Source: Alistipes sp.
GTDB taxonomy: Bacteria > Bacteroidota > Bacteroidia > Bacteroidales > Rikenellaceae
Reading direction: 5' to 3'
DNA length: 16,277 bases
Assembly: GCA_017629615.1 (NCBI GenBank)
Contig: JAGBWT010000206.1
Span: forward strand, 1-16,277
Shown: one piece after another, positions 6,926 through 14,298 of the stretch
Position numbering within the stretch: position 1 is the first letter of the stretch
Layout of the letters: each line of letters starts with the position of its first letter
The notes under the pieces: model-generated
Told to the model about the DNA's origin: nothing
Seen by the model: only the letters and a program-made list of their open reading frames with translations
The model's database searches: none
Position numbers and translations under genes: made by a program

Positions 6926-8542
6926 ATGATTAAAGAGTACGATGTGATTATCATTGGCGGTGGTGCTACGGGCGCAGGTGTTGCGCGCGACTGCTCGTTG
7001 CGAGGCATTAAGTCGTTGCTCGTCGAGCGAGGCGATATTGCTACCGGAGCCACAGGCCGCAATCACGGATTGTTGCATAGCGGAGCGCGTTATGCGGTGG
7101 GCGACCACGAATCGGCCGAGGAGTGTATTCGCGAGAATATGATTTTGCGCCGTATTGCGTCGCACTGTGTCGATGAGACGGGCGGTCTGTTTATCTCGTT
7201 GCCGGAGGACGGCTTGGAGTTTCAGGCGAAGTTTATCGATGCTTGTCGTTCGGCAGGTATCGCAGCCGAGGCTATCGACCCCAAGGAGGCGCTGCGTATG
7301 GAGCCTTCGGCCAACCCTGCAATGATTGGTGCTGTGACTGTTCCCGACGGTTCGGTAGACCCATTCCGTCTTACGGCGGCAAATATTATGGACGCCAAAC
7401 TGCACGGAGCCGAGGTGCTGACCTATCACGAGGTACTCGGTTTGGTTATGGAGCAGAATCGTGTCGTCGGCGTTAAGGTTCTCGACCGTCAGAGCGGTGA
7501 GCAGTGCGAGTATCGTGCGCGCATCGTTGTCAATGCGGGTGGTATTTGGGGTCACAATATCGCAAAACAGGCGGGCGTGACTATCAATATGTTGCCGGCA
7601 AAGGGCTCGTTGCTGATTTTCGGCCACCGTGTCAATAATGTGGTGTTGAATCGTTGTCGTAAGCCTGCCGATGCCGATATTTTGGTGCCTGGCGATACTA
7701 TCTCGCTCATCGGTACAACATCGAGCAAAGTGCCTTTCGACGAGGTTGATGATATGTATGTTACGGCCGACGAGGTCGATTTGCTTATGCGCGAAGGTGA
7801 GAAACTCGCACCTTCGCTTGCCCATACCCGTATTCTTCGTGCCTATGCAGGTGTTCGTCCGCTTGTTGCTTCGGACGACGACCCAAGTGGCCGTAGCGTG
7901 AGTCGTGGTATAGTTGTTTTGGACCACGCAACGCGTGACGGAGTAGAGGGCTTTATCACCATTACGGGCGGAAAGTTGATGACCTATCGTTTGATGGGCG
8001 AATGGACTACCGACCTTATCTGTAAGAAACTCGCTATCGATGCCAAGTGTACGACAGCCGAGCGACCTCTGCCTGGCTCGCATAAGGAGGAGCGAGAGCA
8101 GACCTCGAAGAAGATTCACGCAGTGCCTACGATGCAGCGCGAATCGTCGCTCTATCGTCACGGTGGTATGGCCGAGAAGATTGAGGCTACGACTGCGGCC
8201 AAGCGCTCGCTTGTCTGTGAATGTGAGGAGGTCTCGGTTGGCGAGGTTGAATATGCAATCAATGCCCTCGATGTAAAGAATTTGGTCGATTTGCGTCGTC
8301 GTACGCGTGTCGGTATGGGAACGTGTCAGGGCGAGCTTTGTGCTTGCCGTGCTGCGGGCCTTATGGCCGAGGTTGGTCGCTACTGCACTTCGCGTGCAAA
8401 GCAGGACCTTGCGGCCTTTATCAATGAGCGTTGGAAGGGTATGGCCCCTGTTGCTTGGGGCGATACGTTGCGCGAAAGTGAGTTCTCGATGTGGCTCTAC
8501 GATGGCGTATGCGGTTTAACTACTAAAACAAAGGAGGAGTAG
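6926..8542 (+). CDS. glpA: Anaerobic glycerol-3-phosphate dehydrogenase, catalytic subunit A
   Basis: The 538-aa product, close to the roughly 540 aa usual for GlpA, oxidises sn-glycerol-3-phosphate to dihydroxyacetone phosphate using FAD. The N-terminus has the FAD-binding YDVIIIGGGATGAGVARDC (residues 5-23) and the G3P-dehydrogenase signature GATGRNHGLLHSGARY; the end of the DAO-type fold shows FITITGGKLMTYRLM. The C-terminal BFD-like [2Fe-2S] domain has its four cysteines at C431, C433 (CECEE) and C467, C472 (CQGELC), the arrangement that distinguishes GlpA from aerobic GlpD. The ATG at 6926 is chosen because the in-frame upstream ATG at 6860 lies inside the promoter and adds 22 residues that are not part of the fold. 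glpB begins 2 bp after its stop, so the genes are translationally close and surely cotranscribed. Confidence 0.96.
   Translation: MIKEYDVIIIGGGATGAGVARDCSLRGIKSLLVERGDIATGATGRNHGLLHSGARYAVGDHESAEECIRENMILRRIASHCVDETGGLFISLPEDGLEFQAKFIDACRSAGIAAEAIDPKEALRMEPSANPAMIGAVTVPDGSVDPFRLTAANIMDAKLHGAEVLTYHEVLGLVMEQNRVVGVKVLDRQSGEQCEYRARIVVNAGGIWGHNIAKQAGVTINMLPAKGSLLIFGHRVNNVVLNRCRKPADADILVPGDTISLIGTTSSKVPFDEVDDMYVTADEVDLLMREGEKLAPSLAHTRILRAYAGVRPLVASDDDPSGRSVSRGIVVLDHATRDGVEGFITITGGKLMTYRLMGEWTTDLICKKLAIDAKCTTAERPLPGSHKEEREQTSKKIHAVPTMQRESSLYRHGGMAEKIEATTAAKRSLVCECEEVSVGEVEYAINALDVKNLVDLRRRTRVGMGTCQGELCACRAAGLMAEVGRYCTSRAKQDLAAFINERWKGMAPVAWGDTLRESEFSMWLYDGVCGLTTKTKEE
8531..8537 (+). promoter_or_regulatory. 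Strong Shine-Dalgarno site of glpB
   Basis: AAGGAGG lies inside the last codons of glpA, 7 bp before the glpB ATG. Such a strong site is unusual for this phylum and fixes the glpB start. Confidence 0.8.
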
Positions 8543-8544
8543 CG

Positions 8545-9801
8545 ATGAGATACGATAGCATTATTATTGGTGGCGGTTTGTCGGGCCTTATTTGTGGTCT
8601 GCAACTTGTTCAGGCAGGTCGCCGTGTGGCGATAGTCTCGGCTGGCCAAAGTGCATTGCACTTCTCGTCGGGCTCGTTCGATTTGTTGGGCTCGTTGCCT
8701 AATGGCGAGGTGGTTACCTCTCCTACGGAGGGCGTAAAGCGTTTGGTCGAGATAGCACCTTCGCACCCATACGCAAAGATTGGTGTCGAGGAGTTCGAGT
8801 CGCTTGCGTGCCGTGCCGAGGCGTTACTCTGCTCGGCCGATGTCTCGGTTTCGGGCTCGCCAAAGCAGAACCACTACCGCTTGACCCCGATGGGTGTTTT
8901 GAAGAGCGCGTGGCTCACAATCGACGGCTATGTTCGTAGCGAGCAGGCCGAGGGGTTGGCGTGGAAGCGTGTAGCATTGTTCAATGCCGAGGGTTTCCTC
9001 GATTTCTATACCCAATTCATTGCCGACGAGTTGCGCAAACTCGGTACAACCTGCCTTGTTCACACCTTCAACCTGCCGGCTTTGGAGCCAATCCGTAACA
9101 ATCCGACCGAGATGCGTTCGGCCAACATTGCCCGTATCTTTGATAGTGAGGCTAATGTCGATGCTTTGGCAGCCATAATCGCTCGCGAGGCGGGAGATTG
9201 CGAGGCAGTCTTGTTGCCTGCATTCCTCGGCATCGCAAATGGTAGGGTGCTTGATGAGTTGCGCGAGAAGAGCGGTCGCGAAATCTATGTTGTGGCAACC
9301 TTGCCACCATCGGTCCCTGGCGTTCGTGCGCAGTTGGCCTTGCGTCGTGCTTTTGAGCGTGCGGGAGGTGTCTATATGCTTGGCGATACGGTTGTAGGCT
9401 ACGATATGGTCGATGGTCGTATCGCGAAGGTCTATTCGGCAAATCACAGCGATATAGGTTTGGAGGCCGACGACTATGTACTTGCTACGGGTAGCTATTT
9501 CAGCCGAGGCCTTGAAGCAACCCGTGAGGGCGTTTGCGAGCCAATCTTCGGTTTAGATGTCGATGCTGCGACCGACCGAGGCGAGTGGTATCGTCGTGAC
9601 CTCTTCGAGGCACAACCTTTCGAGAAGTTTGGTGTGGTTACCGACGAAGCGTTGCACGCTGTGAAAGAGGGCAAGGCAGTCGAGAACCTCTATGTTTGCG
9701 GAGCGGGTCTTTCGGGATTCAATCCTGTGAAAGAGCAGTGTGGCGCAGGTGTGTCGATGCTGACAGCGCTTCGCGTAGCCGATAATATTTTGAAAAAATA
9801 A
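8545..9801 (+). CDS. glpB: Anaerobic glycerol-3-phosphate dehydrogenase, subunit B
   Basis: The 418-aa flavoprotein matches the length of known GlpB (about 419 aa). It starts MRYDSIIIGGGLSGLICG, an FAD/FMN Rossmann motif, and carries the highly characteristic GQSALHFSSGSFDLLG block (about residues 34-49) shared with enterobacterial GlpB. The C-terminal FAD contact region reads ENLYVCGAGLSGFNPVKEQCGAGVS. GlpB bridges catalytic GlpA and the iron-sulfur anchor GlpC, relaying electrons to the membrane quinone pool. Its start is set by a strong ribosome site 7 bp upstream, and its stop (TAA, 9799-9801) overlaps the ribosome site of glpC, so the three subunits are made in a coordinated way. Confidence 0.96.
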   Translation: MRYDSIIIGGGLSGLICGLQLVQAGRRVAIVSAGQSALHFSSGSFDLLGSLPNGEVVTSPTEGVKRLVEIAPSHPYAKIGVEEFESLACRAEALLCSADVSVSGSPKQNHYRLTPMGVLKSAWLTIDGYVRSEQAEGLAWKRVALFNAEGFLDFYTQFIADELRKLGTTCLVHTFNLPALEPIRNNPTEMRSANIARIFDSEANVDALAAIIAREAGDCEAVLLPAFLGIANGRVLDELREKSGREIYVVATLPPSVPGVRAQLALRRAFERAGGVYMLGDTVVGYDMVDGRIAKVYSANHSDIGLEADDYVLATGSYFSRGLEATREGVCEPIFGLDVDAATDRGEWYRRDLFEAQPFEKFGVVTDEALHAVKEGKAVENLYVCGAGLSGFNPVKEQCGAGVSMLTALRVADNILKK

Positions 9802-9805
9802 GGAG
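9800..9805 (+). promoter_or_regulatory. Shine-Dalgarno site of glpC
   Basis: AAGGAG overlaps the glpB stop codon and lies 9 bp before the ATG at 9815. A second ATG follows directly at 9818; the spacing slightly favours the first. Confidence 0.65.
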
Positions 9806-9814
9806 TCTGCAACT

Positions 9815-11026
9815 ATGATGAAAGAGAATAGCGCAAATAATTTTGAGCAGTGTATCAAGTGTACCGTCTGTACGGTATATTGTCCGGTTGCAGCGGTTAA
9901 TCCGCTCTATCCCGGACCAAAGCAGTCGGGTCCCGATGGTGAGCGTCTGCGTTTGAAGCGCCCCGAGTTCTACGACGAGGCGTTGAAATATTGCCTTAAC
10001 TGTAAGCGTTGCGAGGTCGCTTGTCCGTCGAATGTGCGTATTGGCGACATTATCCAGTTGGCACGCATCAAACATAGCAAGAAGGGTCCGGGCCTGCGTG
10101 AGTTTGCGTTGGCCAATACCGACCTTATGGGTTCGGTTGCGACGTTGGCCTCGCCGATTGTCAATACTGCCGTATCGCTCAAACCGGTTAAGGCTATTAT
10201 GGACTCGGTTGTGGGTATCGACCATCGTCGTACATTCCCGAAATATGCCTTCGGTACGTTCGAGAGTTGGTTGCGTAAGCAGCGCAAGGCACAGGAGGCC
10301 TTCGAGAAGCAGGTGGCATACTTCCACGGTTGCTATGTGAACTATAACAATCCGCCACTCGGCAAAGCCCTTGTTAAGGTTATGAACGCACTCGGTTTTG
10401 GAGTTCAACTACTCGATAAGGAGAAGTGTTGCGGTGTGCCTCTTATCTCCAACGGCTTTATTAAGCAGGCGCGTCGTCAGGCCGAAACCAATACGGCGTC
10501 GATTCGCAAGGCTGTTGTGGAGAAGAAAATTCCTGTGATTGCAACCTCGTCTACCTGTACCTTTACCCTTCGCGACGAGTATCCGCATCTGCTCGGTATC
10601 GACAATAGCGAGGTTCGCGATAATGTCGAGTTGGCTGTGCGTTTTATCTATCGCTTGGTCGAGAAGGGCGACTTGACGCTTCGTTTCCGCGACGATGCTC
10701 CAACCCTCCGCGTGGCATACCATACGCCTTGCCATATGGAGCGACTCGGCTGGTCGTGCTACTCGATAGAGTTGTTGAAGATGATTCCGTCGGTTGAGTT
10801 GGTGCCACTCGATTCGCAGTGTTGCGGTATTGCCGGAACATACGGATTTAAGAAGGAGAACTACCCAACATCGCAGGCTATCGGTGCGCCACTCTTTAAG
10901 CAGATAGAGGCTTCGGGTTGCGACTATGTTGTGACCGATTGCGAGACCTGTAAGTGGCAAATCGAGATGTCTACATCGAAGCGGGTGTTGCATCCGATTG
11001 AGATATTGGCGGACGCCCTCGAATAA
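9815..11026 (+). CDS. glpC: Anaerobic glycerol-3-phosphate dehydrogenase, iron-sulfur subunit C
   Basis: The 403-aa product (family about 395-400 aa) is the membrane-associated electron-transfer subunit that hands electrons from GlpAB to menaquinone. Two [4Fe-4S] ferredoxin motifs are visible: C13, C16, C19, C23 (CIKCTVCTVYCP) and C60, C63, C66, C70 (CLNCKRCEVACP). Two cysteine-rich CCG domains follow, with C205-C206 in KCCGVPLISNG and C336-C337 in QCCGIAGTYGF, together with YHTPCHMERLG. These form the heterodisulfide-reductase-like half found in GlpC, GlcF and LutA-type proteins; adjacency to glpA and glpB settles the assignment. Start is the first of two consecutive ATGs. There is no long hydrophobic helix, so membrane attachment is probably peripheral or amphipathic. 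Confidence 0.95.
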   Translation: MMKENSANNFEQCIKCTVCTVYCPVAAVNPLYPGPKQSGPDGERLRLKRPEFYDEALKYCLNCKRCEVACPSNVRIGDIIQLARIKHSKKGPGLREFALANTDLMGSVATLASPIVNTAVSLKPVKAIMDSVVGIDHRRTFPKYAFGTFESWLRKQRKAQEAFEKQVAYFHGCYVNYNNPPLGKALVKVMNALGFGVQLLDKEKCCGVPLISNGFIKQARRQAETNTASIRKAVVEKKIPVIATSSTCTFTLRDEYPHLLGIDNSEVRDNVELAVRFIYRLVEKGDLTLRFRDDAPTLRVAYHTPCHMERLGWSCYSIELLKMIPSVELVPLDSQCCGIAGTYGFKKENYPTSQAIGAPLFKQIEASGCDYVVTDCETCKWQIEMSTSKRVLHPIEILADALE

Positions 11027-11150
11027 AATTGTATTTTATGCAGCATTTGCTGCGTTATGCTCAATCCCCAAGACAGTCACATACGCCGAGTATGCTCCTG
11101 CCTTGGGGATTTTCGCAAGCCTTGCAACTGCGTGCCTAAAATACAATTTT
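11025..11150. repeat. Hairpin unit B0 bounded by 14-bp inverted repeats
   Basis: AAAATTGTATTTTA (11025-11038) and its exact complement TAAAATACAATTTT (11137-11150) bound the unit; the left copy overlaps the glpC stop codon. Inside are GCAGC/GCTGC (11040-11044 with 11049-11053, loop ATTT) and a large hairpin pairing AATCCCCAAG (11063-11072) with CTTGGGGATT (11102-11111), CAG with CTG, and CATAC (11080-11084) with GTATG (11090-11094) around loop GCCGA. The core differs in sequence from the GTAC units but has the same five-base loop position and the same right-hand linker. Confidence 0.75.
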
Positions 11151-11154
11151 TGGG

Positions 11155-11254
11155 AAAATCGATTTTATAAGGTCTTTTCTTCCGCTAACGTTTTTGCCCG
11201 CAATGGGCAGTACGCCAAGTACTACCCATCGACGCTTTTTTCGCCGAGCGTTGT
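11155..11254 (+). repeat. Hairpin repeat unit B1
   Basis: It begins with palindrome AAAATCGATTTT (11155-11166) and matches unit A1 at 40 of 42 leading positions. The core pairs ATGGG (11203-11207) with CCCAT (11225-11229) and AGTAC (11209-11213) with GTACT (11219-11223), with one C/A mismatch and loop GCCAA. AACG (11187-11190) and CGTT (11249-11252) form the outer stem. The GCCGAGCGTTG end is shared with A1. Confidence 0.8.
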
Positions 11255-11290
11255 ATAATTTCTTCTAAAACACTTTTTTTTGAAAAATGA

Positions 11291-11370
11291 TTCTATGCGG
11301 GTTCTACTTCCGCTAACAAAATGAACCAACAAAGGGCTGTACCACAAGTACAGCCCTTCGTTTTTTATTG
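11291..11370 (+). repeat. Hairpin repeat unit B2
   Basis: A diverged copy: it keeps CTTCCGCTAAC (11307-11317) and the core hairpin but lacks a recognisable palindrome start and the GAGCGTT end. The core is a perfect 11-bp stem with loop CACAA, in which the A/A mismatch of A1 and A2 has become a T-A pair. Confidence 0.7.
11332..11366 (+). terminator. Likely bidirectional terminator between glpC and the S9 peptidase gene
   Basis: The perfect stem AAGGGCTGTAC (11332-11342) / GTACAGCCCTT (11348-11358) with loop CACAA is followed by CG and six T residues (11361-11366), the form of an intrinsic terminator for rightward transcription. On the other strand the same hairpin is followed by a shorter, interrupted T run, so it may also end the convergent peptidase transcript less efficiently. 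Confidence 0.65.
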
Positions 11371-11382
11371 CGCAACAGTAAT

Positions 11383-11418
11383 GGGTAGACTGGGTATACT
11401 GGGTATACTGGGTAGAAT
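11383..11418. repeat. 9-bp tandem repeat array (GGGTATACT)
   Basis: Four consecutive 9-bp units read GGGTAGACT, GGGTATACT, GGGTATACT and GGGTAGAAT. The second and third are identical, consistent with slippage. The array follows the hairpin units as in block A. Confidence 0.85.
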
Positions 11419-11466
11419 GATTGCGCCCAGACTGCTCATTCTACTCATCTCTCCCTACGCAGCTCC

Positions 11467-13584
11467 CTACAGATTATTCAACGTGTAGTCAATCATCTTT
11501 TGGCGCACGAGCGATGTTGCCGATGGTAGCATCGAGTGGTTTTGGTCGGGGTAGACCATCATATCGTACTGCTTGCCTGCGGCGTTGAGGCGACGGCACA
11601 TCTCCATCGAGTTCTGGAAATGCACATTATCGTCGGCCGTGCCGTGGATAATCAACAGTTGCGTGCGCTCGGCCAACTTCTCGGCGTGCGATAGTGGCGA
11701 GTTGTCGTCGTATCCGCGAGGGTTGGTTTGAGGCAGACCGTTATATATCTCGGTGTAGATGGTGTCGTAGTAGCGCCACGATGTTACGGGGGCTACGGCT
11801 ATTGCCATACGGAATAGGCCTTCGCCGTGAAGTGCGCAGTTGAGAGCCATAAAACCTCCATACGACCAACCATAGATGCCTATTCGTTCGGCATCGACCC
11901 ACGGTTGGTTGGCCAAATAGCGGGCAAACGATATTTGGTCCTCGCGCTCTCGGCGACCGAGGTCGGCATAGGTGCATTTCTTGAACTCTTCGCCTCGGAA
12001 ACCCGTACCGCGACCATCGCAACACGCAACAATATATCCGTGCGCAGCAAGTGCATCTTCCCAATCGAGCGACCAGCGGTTGCGAGCCGACTGCGACCCC
12101 GGGCCGGAGTATTGTGTCAGCAGAACAGGGTAGCGATGCGATGGGTCAAAGTTGGTCGGCATCTGGATATAGTAGTTGAGCGTATCGCCTCGTTCGGTTG
12201 TGAAGGTGCGGAAATGGCGTGTCGGCCACGCTCCACACTCGGCCACAGCCTTGCGACGGTCGGCCAGCGTGTCGATGATTTTGCCATCGCCGCGATGTAG
12301 CGTGACTACGCGTGGCGTTGAGGCGTTGCTTGCGGTCTGGATATAGTATTTGCCACCTGTTGAGGCCTCGACCTGATGAAAACCGTCGCCCTGCGATAGG
12401 CGCTGCTTGCCTCGACCGTTTGGTCGGATAGAGTATAGGTCGCGATTGAGTGGCGAACGTTCGGTCGAGAGGTAGAGTATTCGCTCCTTGGTTGCCGAGA
12501 TGATGTTGGTGACCTCCCATCGACCCTCGGTTATTGGTGCGATACGCCCCTTGCGCGTGTCGTGGAGGTAGAGGTGGGCCCAGCCTCGCGAACTCTCTTC
12601 GAGCACAACGAAACGATGCTCGTCGATAAAGGTTATGGTCGAAGCATTTGGTCGCTCGACGTAGCGTGGCGACTGCTCCTCGTAGATGGTGCGGAGTGAG
12701 CCGTCGTGCTGCAATATCACCACCTCAAAATGGTTTTGCAGGCGATTTATGCGATAGAAATAGAGCTGTCCGCTCGGCGTCCAAGCGAGGTTGAGCAGGT
12801 AGTCGTCACTATCGGCGTTGGTCGCAATACGTTGCTTTGAGCCGTCGTTGCGGTCGTAGAGCCACACCTCGACGGTGGAGTTGCTATCGCCAGCCTTTGG
12901 ATATTTGAACGTGTAGGCGTGATTGTAGAGTGTCGCATCGAAACGCATCATCTCGAAGAGTGGCACTTGGCTCTCATCGAAACGCAGGTAGGCGATATAT
13001 CTGCTATCGGGCGAAAAGGCGTAGGCTCGCGTAAAGCCATACTCCTCCTCATAGACCCAATCGCTTGTGCCGTTGATAACTTCGTTCCATCGACCATCAT
13101 CGGTTATGGCCGTTGATTGGCGGGTCGCGATGTTGTAGAGGTAGAGGTTGTTGTTACGCGAGTAGGCCACGCAGGTTGCATCGGGCGAAAATGTCACATC
13201 GCGCACACCTTCGAGAATGCGGTTTGCCCCCTCGGCCGTAGCTAAATAGCAGTCGGAGGTGAAGGAGTGGCGATAGATTTGTTGCAGCGATGTACGGTCG
13301 AAAATCAGTGCCGATTCGGCCGATGGTGCAAGCTCATAGCCGTGAATGTTGATATTGGTCGAAAAGAGTATATCGCCCTCGCCCTTGCGGTCGTAGGCAT
13401 AACGTACGATGTCACCATCGCGAATGATGGTGTAGTGGCAACCATCGGGCATCGAGCGTAAAGCCGTAAGAGCGGTTGCTGCGGCCTTGCGGGTGCGTAG
13501 AACGTCGGCGTATGAGCCATTAGTCGAGGCGTGGCACGAGAGGCCAAATGCTACGACTATGGATAGTAGTGCAAAGAATCTCAT
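11467..13584 (-). CDS. Exported dipeptidyl peptidase IV-like serine peptidase (S9 family)
   Basis: The 705-aa protein has an N-terminal signal peptide (about residues 1-19, cleavage near SCHA/S), a DPP-IV-type beta-propeller (about 60-430) and a C-terminal alpha/beta-hydrolase (about 470-705). Catalytic residues by family comparison are Ser574 in GWSYGG, Asp651 in HGTADDNVHF and His683 in DQNHSM. The DPP-IV hallmark Glu pair that binds the free substrate N-terminus is present as E180-E181 in DWVYEEEYGF. It should remove dipeptides, preferably Xaa-Pro, from peptides in the periplasm or at the surface, feeding amino-acid use. A lipobox is not convincing because Leu is at the wrong position before C17. 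Its ATG is 3 bp past the stop of the upstream gene at 13588-14274, so they form one transcript. Exact specificity (Xaa-Pro versus Xaa-Ala) is inference. Confidence 0.94.
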   Translation of the reverse strand: MRFFALLSIVVAFGLSCHASTNGSYADVLRTRKAAATALTALRSMPDGCHYTIIRDGDIVRYAYDRKGEGDILFSTNINIHGYELAPSAESALIFDRTSLQQIYRHSFTSDCYLATAEGANRILEGVRDVTFSPDATCVAYSRNNNLYLYNIATRQSTAITDDGRWNEVINGTSDWVYEEEYGFTRAYAFSPDSRYIAYLRFDESQVPLFEMMRFDATLYNHAYTFKYPKAGDSNSTVEVWLYDRNDGSKQRIATNADSDDYLLNLAWTPSGQLYFYRINRLQNHFEVVILQHDGSLRTIYEEQSPRYVERPNASTITFIDEHRFVVLEESSRGWAHLYLHDTRKGRIAPITEGRWEVTNIISATKERILYLSTERSPLNRDLYSIRPNGRGKQRLSQGDGFHQVEASTGGKYYIQTASNASTPRVVTLHRGDGKIIDTLADRRKAVAECGAWPTRHFRTFTTERGDTLNYYIQMPTNFDPSHRYPVLLTQYSGPGSQSARNRWSLDWEDALAAHGYIVACCDGRGTGFRGEEFKKCTYADLGRREREDQISFARYLANQPWVDAERIGIYGWSYGGFMALNCALHGEGLFRMAIAVAPVTSWRYYDTIYTEIYNGLPQTNPRGYDDNSPLSHAEKLAERTQLLIIHGTADDNVHFQNSMEMCRRLNAAGKQYDMMVYPDQNHSMLPSATSLVRQKMIDYTLNNL

Positions 13585-13587
13585 CGC

Positions 13588-14274
13588 CTAAATATCATCT
13601 ACATTGAAGTCGTAATCGAGACGCTTACCCGTTATGAAGGTCGAACTGTCGAATTTGGTGTTGAATTGCTCAACCGTAACTCGCTTGTTCTGCTCATAAG
13701 GCGGCGTGAGCAGGTCGAAGTTGATGGCGTAGTGGATAGCCGCTTCGAGTATGGCGATAAGGCGCTCTTGCGAAATCTCCTCGCGACCAAAGTTGAGGGC
13801 GCGCATCGACGTTTGGCGTTTGCCCTCGACGAAGAACATACGTTCGCGGTTGATGAAGATGCGGCCAATCAGATAGCCCTCATCGGCCGAACGGTTGAAT
13901 TTGAACGAGTCGGAGAGGAAGTCGTAGATGTCGATAATGCCACAATAGGAGTTGGCCTTCTCGCCCTGCACATAGGGGTTTTGCCAGATGATATGGTTGG
14001 AATCGAACTCAAATACGTCGGTGTGCATACGGAATATCAACAGGTCGGAGGCTATTTGCAGTTGGGCCTCAAACTTGCCTCGGTCGCGATATTCGAGGCG
14101 TACGCGCTTGTCGAGTTTGCCGTCGAGAGCGTCGTCCAACTCCGAAGCCATCTCGAAGAGGACGTCTTTGAGCATACCGAATACGGCAAAGGTGTTGTCG
14201 AATACGCGCTGTTTGAGTGTCGATTTTTCGATTATCGTGGCGAGAATCTTCTCGCGAAGTGGTTGAGCAGTCAT
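13588..14274 (-). CDS. Unrecognised 228-aa protein, cotranscribed with the S9 peptidase gene
   Basis: I do not recognise a family. The ATG at 14274 (MTAQPLREKILATIIEKS) is chosen because the longer frame begins with a TTG at 14301 that forms part of a TAnnTTTG promoter box. The protein has no signal peptide or membrane segment and looks cytosolic, with mixed charge. Its N-terminal third is helical (REKILATIIEKSTLKQRVFD, then FGMLKDVLFEMASELDDAL), the middle is beta-rich (LEYRDRGKFEAQLQIASDLL, GYLIGRIFINRERMFFVEGK) and the C-terminus ends in acidic DYDFNVDDI. Good codon use and the 3-bp spacing to the peptidase gene show it is real. A link to peptidase function is not implied by anything visible beyond the shared operon. 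Confidence 0.85.
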   Translation of the reverse strand: MTAQPLREKILATIIEKSTLKQRVFDNTFAVFGMLKDVLFEMASELDDALDGKLDKRVRLEYRDRGKFEAQLQIASDLLIFRMHTDVFEFDSNHIIWQNPYVQGEKANSYCGIIDIYDFLSDSFKFNRSADEGYLIGRIFINRERMFFVEGKRQTSMRALNFGREEISQERLIAILEAAIHYAINFDLLTPPYEQNKRVTVEQFNTKFDSSTFITGKRLDYDFNVDDI

Positions 14275-14298
14275 AGTCTTTATGGTTTCAATATATGA

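Larger units (their letters stand above)
11025..11418. repeat. Composite intergenic repeat block B
   Basis: This is the gap between the convergent glpC and S9 peptidase genes. It holds hairpin units B0 (11025-11150), B1 (11155-11254) and B2 (11291-11370) and a tandem array (11383-11418), built from the same parts as block A at 4689-5062. No convincing gene, tRNA or CRISPR array is present. The last stretch before the peptidase stop, 11419-11466, is unstructured pyrimidine-rich DNA in which I see nothing else. Confidence 0.8.

Noticed and set aside
6311..8161. Minus-strand open frame of 616 codons across the symporter end and glpA
   Set aside because: It spans two well-supported genes, a terminator and a promoter on the other strand, and its Arg/His/Thr-rich translation resembles no protein family.
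10998..11258. Small open frame of 86 codons overlapping the glpC end and repeat block B
   Set aside because: It is out of frame with glpC and is made of hairpin repeats. No homology or start signal is visible.
11383..11418. Possible CRISPR array
   Set aside because: The repeats are 9 bp with no spacers and there are no cas genes, so it is a simple tandem array.
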